Made by a program: the position numbers and the translations under genes. This document shows, one piece after another, positions 53,878-63,011 of a DNA stretch of 64,000 nucleotides. Within the stretch, counting starts at the first letter, position 1, and each line of letters begins with the position of its first letter. Source of the stretch: Candidatus Sumerlaea chitinivorans (GTDB lineage Bacteria; Sumerlaeota; Sumerlaeia; Sumerlaeales; Sumerlaeaceae); the NCBI GenBank assembly GCA_003290465.1, contig CP030759.1:722672-786671 (forward strand), read 5' to 3'. A model generated the notes under the pieces. It saw nothing but the letters and a program-made list of their open reading frames with translations, was not told the DNA's origin and ran no database searches.

Positions 53878-55242
53878 ATGTCAGCCTATTTGCCGAACAT
53901 CGAAGAATTGCAGCGGCTAAGTCGGCGTGCCGAAGTGCTGACGGATGCAGAAGTCGAGCGCGTTGTGCAGTCTGCCCGAGCTACTCGGCTACAGCTTGAC
54001 GACCTTGCAAGCTTAGTTAAAACTGTGTTGGCAGCACCGCACTCGACACCATCCGAAATCATTCTCCGCCACGCAGAAGCTATCCGGCAGGAATTGTTTG
54101 GCCCCTATGTGATCCCAATGGCGCCCGTTGAGATCTCAAATGCTTGTGCCTCAGATTGCATGTTCTGTGGGTGGCGCGCCTCGAACCGTGAGATGAAGCG
54201 CCTACGCATGCCTCTCGACCTGCTTCTACTTCAAGTCGAGTACCTTCTGGATTTGGGGATCTATTATATTGAGTTCGTTTCAGGTGATGACATCGGCGTG
54301 GTGCGCGATCTTCTGCCTCAGCTCATCCGAGAAACGCGCGAACTCTTTTCTGAGCGTGGAGTCGAGGGCAAAATCTCTTTTTGCACTCTTTCACTAACCG
54401 AATCTCAGTATCGGATGTTGGTGGAAGCTGGTGCAGATTCGATGATTGTTTGGCAAGAGGCCTATCAGCCGGATGTGTATCGAGCCCATGTCGTCGGCGG
54501 CCCGAAGGCTTATGGTCTGACGGAGGATTGGAAGGTTCCAGTCGGAGCAGACGGATGGGCGTTTCGTGTGCAATCTCAGGAGCGCGCCCTCCGAGCCGGG
54601 TTGGAGGTTGCGGTCGGCACAATGCTGGGGCTAAATCCAGATATCATCACGGAGTTTCTCGCGACAGTCGAACATGCGCGGCACCTGATAGACCGATATT
54701 CTCCAACTGAGAAACATCCACTAATTGTCGGGATGCCTATCTGGAATCCCATTACGACGCGTCGAACGGATAAGCGCCCCAGTGAGGTTCCAGACATGGT
54801 CGCGCTTTTTCCGATTTTTGCGGCTTTGTATTTGTTGGCCTTGCCCACTCGCAGCGTTTGGGTGTTCCCCAATTGTCGAGTTCCGCTCCAGACGCAGGTT
54901 CAAGCTGTAAAAGTCGCAGGCGTTTTTACTTCAACGGAGGTAAAACTCGGTCCCGGCGGATACTTACCTGCCCTCATCTCGAAGATGGAGGCAGGGGGAC
55001 AGGATACCGTGGCTTTGCGCAAGCGGCTCGCTGCAATGCTGCGCGACGCGGGGGAATCGGTGGATGAGCTGGCGCGCGCCTTGGATGAGCGCGAACAGTT
55101 TGTTCACCACTACCATGCTCATGAAATATACGTGAGGGAAATGGAGCGTCACGGGCTTCAGATTCTCAGAGGAGTCCATTTGCCGGCATGCGAAGTTCCC
55201 TCCGTGGCGCAGAACTCCACTTATCTCCCCAATTGTCTTTAG
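53878..55242 (+). CDS. HydG/ThiH-like radical SAM enzyme of unknown function
   Basis: The 454-aa product has an N-terminal helical region of about 80 residues like that of HydG, then the cluster motif NACASDCMFCGWRASNRE (CX3CX2C) near residue 85. Further segments resemble ThiH/HydG tyrosine lyases: SLTESQYRMLVEAGADSMIV near 172, QEAYQPDVYRAHVVGGPKAY near 193, and RALRAGLEVAVGTMLGLN near 238. The C-terminal two-cysteine-plus-one motif that binds the second [4Fe-4S] cluster of HydG is not visible; only two isolated cysteines lie near the end. The usual partners (hydE, hydF, hydrogenase, or thiG/thiS) are absent here. Function remains open. Start ATG follows AAAGAATG with no clear Shine-Dalgarno. 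Confidence 0.82.
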   Translation: MSAYLPNIEELQRLSRRAEVLTDAEVERVVQSARATRLQLDDLASLVKTVLAAPHSTPSEIILRHAEAIRQELFGPYVIPMAPVEISNACASDCMFCGWRASNREMKRLRMPLDLLLLQVEYLLDLGIYYIEFVSGDDIGVVRDLLPQLIRETRELFSERGVEGKISFCTLSLTESQYRMLVEAGADSMIVWQEAYQPDVYRAHVVGGPKAYGLTEDWKVPVGADGWAFRVQSQERALRAGLEVAVGTMLGLNPDIITEFLATVEHARHLIDRYSPTEKHPLIVGMPIWNPITTRRTDKRPSEVPDMVALFPIFAALYLLALPTRSVWVFPNCRVPLQTQVQAVKVAGVFTSTEVKLGPGGYLPALISKMEAGGQDTVALRKRLAAMLRDAGESVDELARALDEREQFVHHYHAHEIYVREMERHGLQILRGVHLPACEVPSVAQNSTYLPNCL

Positions 55243-55247
55243 ATCAT

Positions 55248-57215
55248 TCACACGGCCGACCGACGAATAGCCTCGTACTCGTCCACGAGCTTTTCCCATT
55301 GTTGAATGAGTTCAGGGAGTCGTTGCCGGATCGAGTCGGCCTCGGCGCACAATTCGGGTGTGACCAATCCATTTGAGTAGGCCTCAGGGTTAGCCTGAAT
55401 TGATTCTATTTCGCGGAGTCGAATTTCGAGAGATTCAATCTCCCTCTGTAAAGCGTCGAGGCGCGTCTTGATTTCCACGCGACGTTGCGTTCGAAGCTTT
55501 CGCTCCAACACGAGTGGGTTTTGACGTTGACCCTCAGCTTTCCTATCCTTTGAGGCGGCCGATTCGTTTCGAGCGTGACCTCGAACTGCGTTTTCCTTCA
55601 ATTCGGGTCGCTCGCTCTCCTGCCGTTGTTTTTCAAGGAAGCCTTGGTAGGTAGTGTAAAAAAGGGTCGCCTTTGACCCGTCTAACGAAACGATCTTTGT
55701 CGCAAGTTGCTCAAGGAAGTAACGGTCGTGCGAGACAAACACCACTGTGCCAGCATATTCCTTGAGCGCTTCAAGCAAGATTTTGCGTGTGGCGATGTCC
55801 AAATGATTCGTAGGTTCATCGAGCAGAAGGACGTTTGCTGGTTTTAGCAAAACCCGAGCAAGTGCCAATCGCGTTTTCTCCCCACCGCTGAGCACGCGCA
55901 CAGGTTTGAAAACGTCGTCACCGGAAAAAAGAAACGCCCCAAGAAACGTTCGCAACTGCTCTTCCGTCATGTTGGCTGCCCAAGATGATCCCACTTCCAA
56001 CACCGTAGCTTCGAGGTCCAGGGCCTCAGCATGAGACTGGGCAAAGAAGGCGATCTCTGTTTTTGCCGGCACCACTCGCAGTCCTTCGCACAGTTCGATG
56101 CCAGCGCAAATCCGCAAGAGAGTGGATTTGCCGCTCCCATTACGTCCCACCAATGCCACTTTGTCACCCGCGTCAAACCGTAAGCTAATGTCTCGCAAGA
56201 TCGTTTGGCCCGAGTACTGTTTCGAAACGTTGCGAAGTTCCAATACCGTTTTGGCCGAGGGGAGAGGCTCGGGTAGCCGCAGGCGCACGTGACTCACTGT
56301 GGGCGGGAGTTCGATGCGTTCCATTTTTTCTAACTGCTTGATCCGGCTTTGCACAGCGGAAGCTTTTGTTGCCTTGTACCGAAATCGCTCGATAAAGCGT
56401 TCTGCTCGGGCCAGTTCTCGCTGTTGATTCTCGTACGCACGCAGGAGTTGGGCTTCCTCTTGTTCACGAGCACGAAGAAACGCAGAATAATTCCCAGCGT
56501 AAGTTCGAATTTTACCGACACTGAGCCACGCAATTTCCCCCACAACAGTATCAAGGAAGTAGTGATCGTGGGAAACGACAACCAAAGTCCCAGAGTAGCT
56601 GGTCAGGAATTCCACGAGCCACTGCGTGCTCTCGAGGTCGAGATGGTTTGTGGGCTCGTCCAAGAGGAGGACATCATGGCGTTCGATTAGAAGTCGGGCG
56701 AGGGCTGCCCGCATTTGCCAACCACCACTGAATTCTGCCAAAGGTCGCTGGAAATCGGCTTGTCGAAAGCCTAATCCAGCCAAGACCTTCTTTGCCTCCG
56801 CCTCGATTTCGCTGAGGTCCTTGTGGCGGACAATACTCTGGAGTTCATGGATCCGCTCAAGCGTGCAAGCTTGGGTCTCCCCGCTGAGTTCACCGAGTTG
56901 TTCGTAAAGCGACCGCAATTCGGCGGCAGCCTGCTGTTCGGCCTCCCATGCTTGAAGCACTAACCCTAAGACAGTGCCGACCTGTTCTGATGGAGTGAAT
57001 TCTTGACGCAGAAACCCAACTCGGATCCGGTTTCGCCGCGAGACTTTGCCATCAGCGGGTTCCAACTCGCCGGTTGCCATGCGCAGAAGCGTTGTCTTGC
57101 CTGAACCGTTGTCACCCACGAGACCAATGCGACATTGTGGGCGGACATGCCAGCACAGGCCTTGGAATAACGTGCGCTCGCCGACAAAGTGAGTTACGTT
57201 TTCAAACCGAATCAC
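55248..57215 (-). CDS. ABC-F family ATPase (Uup/YheS-like)
   Basis: ABC-F proteins have two fused ABC domains and no membrane part; they act on ribosomes, or in antibiotic protection. The 655-aa product has Walker A GDNGSGKTTLLRMATGELEP near residue 34 and GRNGSGKSTLLRICAGIEL near 360, and two signature/Walker B regions, the first with FSGGWQMRAALARLL and LLLDEPTNHLD near 165-190, the second with LSGGEKTRLALARVL and LLLDEPTNHLD near 455-480. The linker near 245-300 is charged and helical. A coiled-coil tail from about 560 (LRTQRRVEIKTRLDALQREI) marks the Uup/YheS group. It follows the cupin gene by 45 bp. Confidence 0.95.
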   Translation of the reverse strand: MIRFENVTHFVGERTLFQGLCWHVRPQCRIGLVGDNGSGKTTLLRMATGELEPADGKVSRRNRIRVGFLRQEFTPSEQVGTVLGLVLQAWEAEQQAAAELRSLYEQLGELSGETQACTLERIHELQSIVRHKDLSEIEAEAKKVLAGLGFRQADFQRPLAEFSGGWQMRAALARLLIERHDVLLLDEPTNHLDLESTQWLVEFLTSYSGTLVVVSHDHYFLDTVVGEIAWLSVGKIRTYAGNYSAFLRAREQEEAQLLRAYENQQRELARAERFIERFRYKATKASAVQSRIKQLEKMERIELPPTVSHVRLRLPEPLPSAKTVLELRNVSKQYSGQTILRDISLRFDAGDKVALVGRNGSGKSTLLRICAGIELCEGLRVVPAKTEIAFFAQSHAEALDLEATVLEVGSSWAANMTEEQLRTFLGAFLFSGDDVFKPVRVLSGGEKTRLALARVLLKPANVLLLDEPTNHLDIATRKILLEALKEYAGTVVFVSHDRYFLEQLATKIVSLDGSKATLFYTTYQGFLEKQRQESERPELKENAVRGHARNESAASKDRKAEGQRQNPLVLERKLRTQRRVEIKTRLDALQREIESLEIRLREIESIQANPEAYSNGLVTPELCAEADSIRQRLPELIQQWEKLVDEYEAIRRSAV

Positions 57216-57260
57216 TGGGGCAAAATTCCACTTGTCAGATTAGGAGCAAACTTGTGCGCC

Positions 57261-57773
57261 TTATCGGCCGTAATCGTCCTGAACCCTCACGATGTCGTTT
57301 TCGTCGGAGGGATGATTTGGATCAGCGTGTTCCCAGATTTCGGCAACGCGGCCCCAGCAATCGAGCCCTTCGAGCCGATGCCAGTAGCCAACTTCAATCC
57401 GAATCACCTCACCTGTTTGGGCGACGATTTCCTGCAGGCTATCCTGATTCGGGCCGACAACGATGCGCACCGGGCCATCGAGCACACGCCAGTGTTCCCG
57501 GCGCCGATGGTGATATTGGAGGGAGAGACGTGCTTGCGGGGCAACCAGCAAGAGCTTGGGATCGAGACGAAGATTCTTTTCCGCCACCGGCACCTCTATG
57601 CCTTGCCAATAAGCCTGATAAAAAGCGGGCAGCGAATGATCAGAGATGCGGAGAAAAGCTCCCCACGGACGAGTGTTATCGCAAAGCTCATCCACAATGG
57701 CCATTCCGAAACCACGGATTTCTGCTTTTGCTCTCTCGAAAAGCCACTGTTTGACTTGCCCATGCTCGATCAT
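57261..57773 (-). CDS. Cupin-fold protein of the mannose-6-phosphate isomerase type II kind
   Basis: The 170-aa product has the RmlC-like cupin motifs in order: TRPWGAF near residue 34 and NLRLDPKLLLVAPQARLSLQ near 66, YHHRRREHWRVLDGPVRIVV near 86 with the first metal site (HHxxxxE), and the second site in IRIEVGYWHRLEGLDC near 123. The following RVAEIWEHADPNHPSDENDI is the hallmark of the C-terminal domain of ManC-type GDP-mannose pyrophosphorylase/isomerases. Here the domain stands alone without the transferase. A sugar-phosphate isomerase role is possible. It sits between priA and the ABC-F gene. Confidence 0.83.
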   Translation of the reverse strand: MIEHGQVKQWLFERAKAEIRGFGMAIVDELCDNTRPWGAFLRISDHSLPAFYQAYWQGIEVPVAEKNLRLDPKLLLVAPQARLSLQYHHRRREHWRVLDGPVRIVVGPNQDSLQEIVAQTGEVIRIEVGYWHRLEGLDCWGRVAEIWEHADPNHPSDENDIVRVQDDYGR

Positions 57774-57863
57774 AGTTTTTCTCAGTTCTCCTTACAACTG
57801 TGCATCTGTGTGTTGCCCAAAGCCGAAATACCCAACCTAAAAAGTCTCGCATACCGATCCTAT

Positions 57864-60197
57864 TCAGAGCAAATCTAACGGATCTACATCGACTGTGAGG
57901 GTAATGTGGCTGTGACGCGGTGTCTTTTCCCAACGCTCAAGTGCTCGTCGCAGAACAGAACGCATCAGACTGGTATTAGCGCTCCGCAGTAGCAGGCGCC
58001 ACCTGAACTGCCCCTCGAGACGCGCGCGAGGAGCCGGAGTGGGTCCAAGCACCGAAACCTCATCCGAGTGAGGGTGCGCGGCATTTTCAACAATGCGCGA
58101 GAACTCATGAAAAAGCTCTCGTGTGCGCTCGCTGTCTTTCCCCAGTCCAAGTATCGCAATCAGACGCTGATGAGGTGGGAAACGCAGAACTTTGCGCACA
58201 CGAATCTCTTTTTCATAAAATCCGCGGTAATCCTGCGACTGCGCATACTGGATTGCATAGTGGTGGGGGACATACGTTTGAATGATCACACGCCCCGGTG
58301 TGGAGCTTCGCCCAGTTCGTCCAGCCACTTGCGTCAAAATAGAGAAAGCTCGTTCTGCAGCGCGAAAATCCGGCTGGAAAAGCGACACATCAGCCAGCGG
58401 CACCGCCACAAGAGCAACGTTCACGAGGTGGAGCCCCTTCGCGATCATCTGGGTTCCAAGAATGATCTGAACTTCGTTATTTACTATTTGCTGCCACGCC
58501 TTTGGGTAGGCGTATTTCGATTTCATGGTGTCGAGGTCAAAACGCAGGACGCTTGCCTGCGGAAAGAGTCGGGTAAGTTCTTCCTCGACGCGTTGCGTGC
58601 CCAGCCCAAGCATCGCGATTTCCGCCGCGCCACACTGCGGGCACACAGTGGGACGAGGCTGCTGGAAGTTACAGTAGTGGCAAAGCATCCGGTTACCCAC
58701 CTTGTGGTAGGTGAGTGCAACGTCGCAGTGCTCGCAGCGAATCACATTCTGGCAAGCCAAACATATGGCAAAGTTGAAGTACCCACGCCGGTTGAGAAAT
58801 ACGAGGACTTGTTGCCCAGACTCAAGAGTCTGGCGCATGGCCTCGAGGAGAGCTGCACTGAATAAGGCGGGATTGTCGCCTTCAGCCACTTCACGAGTCA
58901 TATCAACAATATGCACTTCTGGGAGCGGACGCTCTTCCACTCGGTGCGGCAACTCGAGCAATTCGTATTTGCCTGTCTGACAATTGAAGTAACTTTCCAT
59001 GCTTGGCGTGGCACTACCAAGGATGACAGGGCATTTGCACATCTTCGCGCGCACAACTGCCACATCGCGCGCATGATATCGCGGGACAGAATCCTGTTTG
59101 TACGTCGTTTCGTGTTCCTCGTCGACGACGATAATTCCGATGTTTTCGAAGGGTGCGAACAAGGCCGAACGTGCACCGACAAGCACCCGGCATTCGCGAG
59201 ACTCAATTCGTCGCCATAATTCGTACTTTTCTCGGCTGCTGAGCTTGGAGTGGTAAACGCCAACGATATTGCCAAATCGTCGGCTGAAGCGCTGGAGGGT
59301 CTGGGGCGTCAACGAGATTTCAGGAACGAGAACGATCGCTTCTTTCCCGAGATCCAACGCGTGTTGGATGGCCTGCAGGTAGACCTCGGTCTTTCCGCTG
59401 CCAGTCACTCCATGAAGCACAAACGCGGTGGAGAGCTGCTCATCCATTGAGCGACGCACCGCGGCGAGAGCGCGGTTTTGATCCGCATTGAGGGGCAATG
59501 GGGACTCCAGCTCAACTGATGTCAGGTTGGCGGCGCCGACCTCGCACTTCTCCGTGAGCACCTTTTGCACAAGCCCTTTTCGCAGCAATGTTTCTAAAAC
59601 GCTCGCGCTCACTCCTGTCGCTCTGAGGATCTCTTTAGCTGAGAGAGGGGAGTGGGAGGTCTCCAATAAACGTACCACCTTCGATTGCTTTTCAGTGAAT
59701 TTGCCGGAGGGACTTCCGGCTAAGCGAGTCAGCGAATAGGCAACTTGGATTTCGGGCGCGAAATGGTTGAACCCAAAGAACGAGATGCATCTCAGGGTTT
59801 GCCCCAGGGGGGAGAAGTAGTAATCGCTCATCCATTTCCCAAGCTCGAGAAGGTCGGGTGAAATTCTGTACTCGGGCGTGAGGATCCGTTTCACAGGAAG
59901 AATCCGGTTTGGCGAAATCTCCGGCGAGTGCGACGAGCTCACCTCAACGACACAGCCACAGGTCGTTTTCAGGCCAAATCTCACTTCCACAATGGAACCG
60001 ACGCAGATTTGCTCCACCAAAGGTAGTGGAATGCCATAATCAAACAGGCCATCCACGGGTTCGTCTACGGCTACCCTTGCGTAGCGCACATACTGAATCC
60101 GACTGGGCTTCGCTTGCGCGCACTGATCGTGCCCTTGAGGGAGAGGGGATACGCATTGGCCAAACAGATCATCCTGCGCTGTGGATTTTCTTCTCAT
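57864..60197 (-). CDS. priA: Primosomal protein N' (PriA helicase)
   Basis: PriA restarts stalled replication forks. The 777-aa product (ATG at 60197; the frame runs 33 codons further towards the divergent plsY but that would overlap its start) has an N-terminal DNA-binding domain, Walker A HGVTGSGKTEVYLQAI near residue 264, Walker B IGIIVVDEEHETTYKQD near 350, and the zinc-binding cysteine cluster from about 490 (CLACQNVIRCEHCDVALTYH, then CHYCNFQQPRPTVCPQCGAA). Further helicase motifs include ILGTQMIAKGLHLVN near 590 and QVAGRTGRSSTPGRVIIQT near 640. It lies 91 bp upstream of the cupin gene, 80 bp from plsY. Confidence 0.95.
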   Translation of the reverse strand: MRRKSTAQDDLFGQCVSPLPQGHDQCAQAKPSRIQYVRYARVAVDEPVDGLFDYGIPLPLVEQICVGSIVEVRFGLKTTCGCVVEVSSSHSPEISPNRILPVKRILTPEYRISPDLLELGKWMSDYYFSPLGQTLRCISFFGFNHFAPEIQVAYSLTRLAGSPSGKFTEKQSKVVRLLETSHSPLSAKEILRATGVSASVLETLLRKGLVQKVLTEKCEVGAANLTSVELESPLPLNADQNRALAAVRRSMDEQLSTAFVLHGVTGSGKTEVYLQAIQHALDLGKEAIVLVPEISLTPQTLQRFSRRFGNIVGVYHSKLSSREKYELWRRIESRECRVLVGARSALFAPFENIGIIVVDEEHETTYKQDSVPRYHARDVAVVRAKMCKCPVILGSATPSMESYFNCQTGKYELLELPHRVEERPLPEVHIVDMTREVAEGDNPALFSAALLEAMRQTLESGQQVLVFLNRRGYFNFAICLACQNVIRCEHCDVALTYHKVGNRMLCHYCNFQQPRPTVCPQCGAAEIAMLGLGTQRVEEELTRLFPQASVLRFDLDTMKSKYAYPKAWQQIVNNEVQIILGTQMIAKGLHLVNVALVAVPLADVSLFQPDFRAAERAFSILTQVAGRTGRSSTPGRVIIQTYVPHHYAIQYAQSQDYRGFYEKEIRVRKVLRFPPHQRLIAILGLGKDSERTRELFHEFSRIVENAAHPHSDEVSVLGPTPAPRARLEGQFRWRLLLRSANTSLMRSVLRRALERWEKTPRHSHITLTVDVDPLDLL

Positions 60198-60277
60198 GGT
60201 CTTCAGATTGTAGTTTGCAGCGGCCTTGCCGGCACTTTCACTTGAAATGAATGACCTGATCACCCTATGCATGGGGC

Positions 60278-60934
60278 ATGCGTTTACTTCTGGCAATACT
60301 TTTGGCTTACGGCATCGGTTCTATTCCTTGGGGTTATTGGATTGGCCGATGGGTAGGGGGAATCGACATCCGCGAACATGGGAGTGGGAACATCGGCGCG
60401 ACCAATGTCGCAAGGGTGTTGGGCAAGAAGTGGGGTTTTACCACGTTTTGCTTGGATGTTCTAAAAGGATTAGTTCCAGTTGCCATCTTCCCTTCCCTGT
60501 TCGGTCTGACCGACAGAAGCGGAACCGCCGAAATTTTACTTGGTGCGGCGGCAGTGGTAGGGCACTGCTATTCACCCTTTTTGGGTTTCACTGGGGGCAA
60601 GGGAGTTGCCACCGCCTTGGGGGTATTCTTGGCGATCGCAACGCTTCCTGTCCTCATCTTGGCGGTTGTTGCCGGTGTTCTCATTGCGTGGAAAGGCTAT
60701 ATTTCGTTGGCAGCAATCGTTTGTGCAGCCCTCTTGCCGTTCCTTCTCTTCTTCTTTGATTATCCGTGGGTGGTACTTCTCGTAGGGGAGCTGCTTGCTG
60801 CGTTGGTGATCTACAGACATCGTGGGAATATCCAGCGACTGCTCGCGGGAACTGAATCGCGAGTGTGGGATAGCGCACTTGGGCTCGGCGAGGAGGAGCC
60901 AATCCCCACCACGGTTGGTGATTCGAGAGAATAA
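60278..60934 (+). CDS. plsY: Acyl-phosphate:glycerol-3-phosphate acyltransferase
   Basis: PlsY makes lysophosphatidic acid from acyl-phosphate in the inner membrane, feeding PlsC. The 218-aa product has five or so transmembrane segments and the three family motifs: IPWGYWIGRWVGGIDIREHG then SGNIGATNVARVLGKKWGF near residue 37, and VVGHCYSPFLGFTGGKGVAT near 96; the third lies near 185 (IYRHRGNIQRL). It is slightly longer than typical PlsY because of a charged C-terminal tail. It is 6 bp before gpsA and divergent from priA. Confidence 0.96.
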   Translation: MRLLLAILLAYGIGSIPWGYWIGRWVGGIDIREHGSGNIGATNVARVLGKKWGFTTFCLDVLKGLVPVAIFPSLFGLTDRSGTAEILLGAAAVVGHCYSPFLGFTGGKGVATALGVFLAIATLPVLILAVVAGVLIAWKGYISLAAIVCAALLPFLLFFFDYPWVVLLVGELLAALVIYRHRGNIQRLLAGTESRVWDSALGLGEEEPIPTTVGDSRE

Positions 60935-60940
60935 GCGCAA

Positions 60941-61951
60941 ATGAAGATAGAAAGAATCACAGTTTTTGGTGCAGGGGCTTGGGGGGTCACTTTAGCCGAC
61001 CTATTGGCCAAAAAAGGATACTCAGTGTGCGTTTGGGATGTAGACGAAGCGGTGCTTACCATGCTCCGCGAAAAACGCACCCGAGGGACTCCACCGAATT
61101 TCTTTGTAAACGAGGCTGTTGCGTTTGAGTCTGATTTTGCCCAGGCTGCGGCCTACGGCGAAGTGCTTGTCTCGGTTGTCCCTTCGTTTGCTGTGCGATC
61201 TGTGTGCGAAAAATTGCGCACCAGTGGCGGGGTGCAGGGACGCCTATTTGTGAGTTGTTCGAAGGGCATTGAAGAGGATACGCTTCTTTTGCCCTCGCAA
61301 GTGTTCGCCGAAATTTTCGGGGAGCAATCGCTCAGGTACTTTGCCGTTCTCTCAGGACCAAGTCACGCAGAGGAAGTCTGCAGGGGCATTCCGACGACCG
61401 TGGTAAGTGCTTCGTCGGAGTCGTCCACGGCTGTAGCGGTCCAAGACCTCTTTATGACCCGGGAGTTCCGAGTCTACACTCAGGCCGACGTGCGCGGAGT
61501 CGAACTCGGGGGTGCTTTAAAAAATGTGATCGCAATCGCCGCCGGGGCATGTGATGGCCTTGGTTTCGGCGACAATACAAAAGCAGCGTTGCTCACCCGT
61601 GGGCTAGCCGAAATTACCCGCGCGGCTGTTGCCTTGGGGGCACAGCGTGAAACCTTAGCGGGGTTAGCTGGCTTAGGCGATCTCGTGGTGACAGCCATGA
61701 GCCGCCACAGCCGCAACCGACTGTTTGGCGAACTCCTCGCTCGGGGACGTTCATCTGCTGCAGCGTTGCAAGAGGTGGGAGCTGTGGTGGAAGGCTACCG
61801 AACAACGCGCTCTGCCTATCAACTCTCCCGCAAGATAGGCGTCGAGATGCCGATCACCGAAGCGATTTATCGTGTCCTCTACGAGGGGCTGAGCGTCCCG
61901 GAAGCAGTCGCCTTGTTATTGGAGCGCGAACCCAAGCCTGAAATTTATTAG
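60941..61951 (+). CDS. gpsA: Glycerol-3-phosphate dehydrogenase [NAD(P)+]
   Basis: GpsA reduces dihydroxyacetone phosphate to glycerol 3-phosphate, the PlsY substrate. The 336-aa product has the dinucleotide loop ITVFGAGAWGVTLADLLAKK at residues 5-24, VSCSKGIEEDTLLLPSQVFA near 103, LSGPSHAEEVCRGIPTTVV near 137, the catalytic lysine in GGALKNVIAIAAGACDGLGF near 190, and GLAGLGDLVVTAMSRHSRNR near 244. The plsY-gpsA pairing makes functional sense. Its stop overlaps the end of the convergent glycosyltransferase gene by 4 bp. Confidence 0.96.
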   Translation: MKIERITVFGAGAWGVTLADLLAKKGYSVCVWDVDEAVLTMLREKRTRGTPPNFFVNEAVAFESDFAQAAAYGEVLVSVVPSFAVRSVCEKLRTSGGVQGRLFVSCSKGIEEDTLLLPSQVFAEIFGEQSLRYFAVLSGPSHAEEVCRGIPTTVVSASSESSTAVAVQDLFMTREFRVYTQADVRGVELGGALKNVIAIAAGACDGLGFGDNTKAALLTRGLAEITRAAVALGAQRETLAGLAGLGDLVVTAMSRHSRNRLFGELLARGRSSAAALQEVGAVVEGYRTTRSAYQLSRKIGVEMPITEAIYRVLYEGLSVPEAVALLLEREPKPEIY

Positions 61952-62895
61952 GTCTTACGCAAGTCCTGCCAGTACATCCGTAGGACCTCTCGGTAGCCGT
62001 GAAGGCGTGCTTGGAGAAGAGGATCATCCCTACGCCAGAGAAGTGTTGGGGAAAGAAGTAAAATGCGGAGCACCATATCCGCGATCACGCAGTACTCAAC
62101 TCGCTTGCGCCTGGCGGGTGAATAGTTATCCTCCAAAAACACCTTGAGCCCGCTAAACAAGCGCTTGCACGCTTCGGCTCGCTTTTGGGGCGCACTTTCA
62201 CCTTGAGTGTGGATGAGCGTGACTTCAGGGGCGTAGAAAACTTCGAAACCGGCTCGCCTCATTCGCCAACACAGGTCGGTGTCCTCAGCATAGAAGAAGT
62301 ATCGCGAACTGAAGCCGCCAACACTATCCCACGCTGCGCGCGGAATCAGCATTGCCGAACCCATCACCCAATCGACGGATCTTAGGGAGCTATGGGCGGT
62401 ACGGGAGCCGAACCCTAAGCGCTTACGTGCGTATTTGACTAAGCCCGCACAAATGGAATGGGCGGACCAATAGCTCCACATGGTGGGGAAGCGGTAGGCG
62501 GAGAGTTGTTCGACCCCGTTCTCGTAGGTTAGACGCGGGGCCACAATGCCAACAGGTCTGCGTTGACCCAGTAGCCTCTGGGCCGTCGCAAGCCACCTCT
62601 CAATCGCGCCCTCTGGGACAATGATATCAGGATTGAGAATACATAAAAACTCTCCATGGGCCTCTTGCGCCCCGAGATTGCATCCAAGTCCATAACCCAG
62701 ATTTGTGTCGGAGCGGATCAGAGCAATCGGTAGGTCCTGCAGGTCTTGCCAATCGGAATTGGGCGATGCGTTGTCGACAACAATGATCTCGTGTGGGATA
62801 GTGACATTTTGGAGCGACGCAAGCAGCCGGCGCACCAAGTGACTTGTCTGGTAGTTTACGATTACAAAGGAGATCAGACAATCGGCCTTACCCAT
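61948..62895 (-). CDS. Family 2 (GT-A) glycosyltransferase
   Basis: The 315-aa product has the GT2 order: ISFVIVNYQTSHLVRRLLAS near residue 9, EIIVVDNASPNSD near 37, NLGYGLGCNLGAQEA near 65, and the DXD-like FLCILNPDIIVPEGAIE near 83 with Asp for the metal. FYAEDTDLCWRMRRAGFEVF near 205 has the ED acid and the common DLCWR ending, so it resembles rhamnosyl- and WsaF-like transferases of O-antigen type. ATG at 62895 is favoured by AAAGGG upstream; the ORF runs 13 codons further. It is convergent with gpsA. Confidence 0.9.
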   Translation of the reverse strand: MGKADCLISFVIVNYQTSHLVRRLLASLQNVTIPHEIIVVDNASPNSDWQDLQDLPIALIRSDTNLGYGLGCNLGAQEAHGEFLCILNPDIIVPEGAIERWLATAQRLLGQRRPVGIVAPRLTYENGVEQLSAYRFPTMWSYWSAHSICAGLVKYARKRLGFGSRTAHSSLRSVDWVMGSAMLIPRAAWDSVGGFSSRYFFYAEDTDLCWRMRRAGFEVFYAPEVTLIHTQGESAPQKRAEACKRLFSGLKVFLEDNYSPARRKRVEYCVIADMVLRILLLSPTLLWRRDDPLLQARLHGYREVLRMYWQDLRKT

Positions 62896-63011
62896 TCCAA
62901 CCCTTTCCGCCGTAGACGACGCTGTCGTGTACAAATCTAAGCGTCACCATCTACCCATGATCACTTGATAGCAAGAAGCGAGTAGGACTGAGAAACAGTA
63001 CAACCATTGTC

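Noticed and set aside
57189-57878. A 229-codon plus-strand ORF over the cupin gene
   Set aside because: The minus-strand frame here has clear cupin motifs, and the plus frame has none.
58068-58865. A 265-codon plus-strand ORF within priA
   Set aside because: It is antisense to the strongly supported helicase frame.
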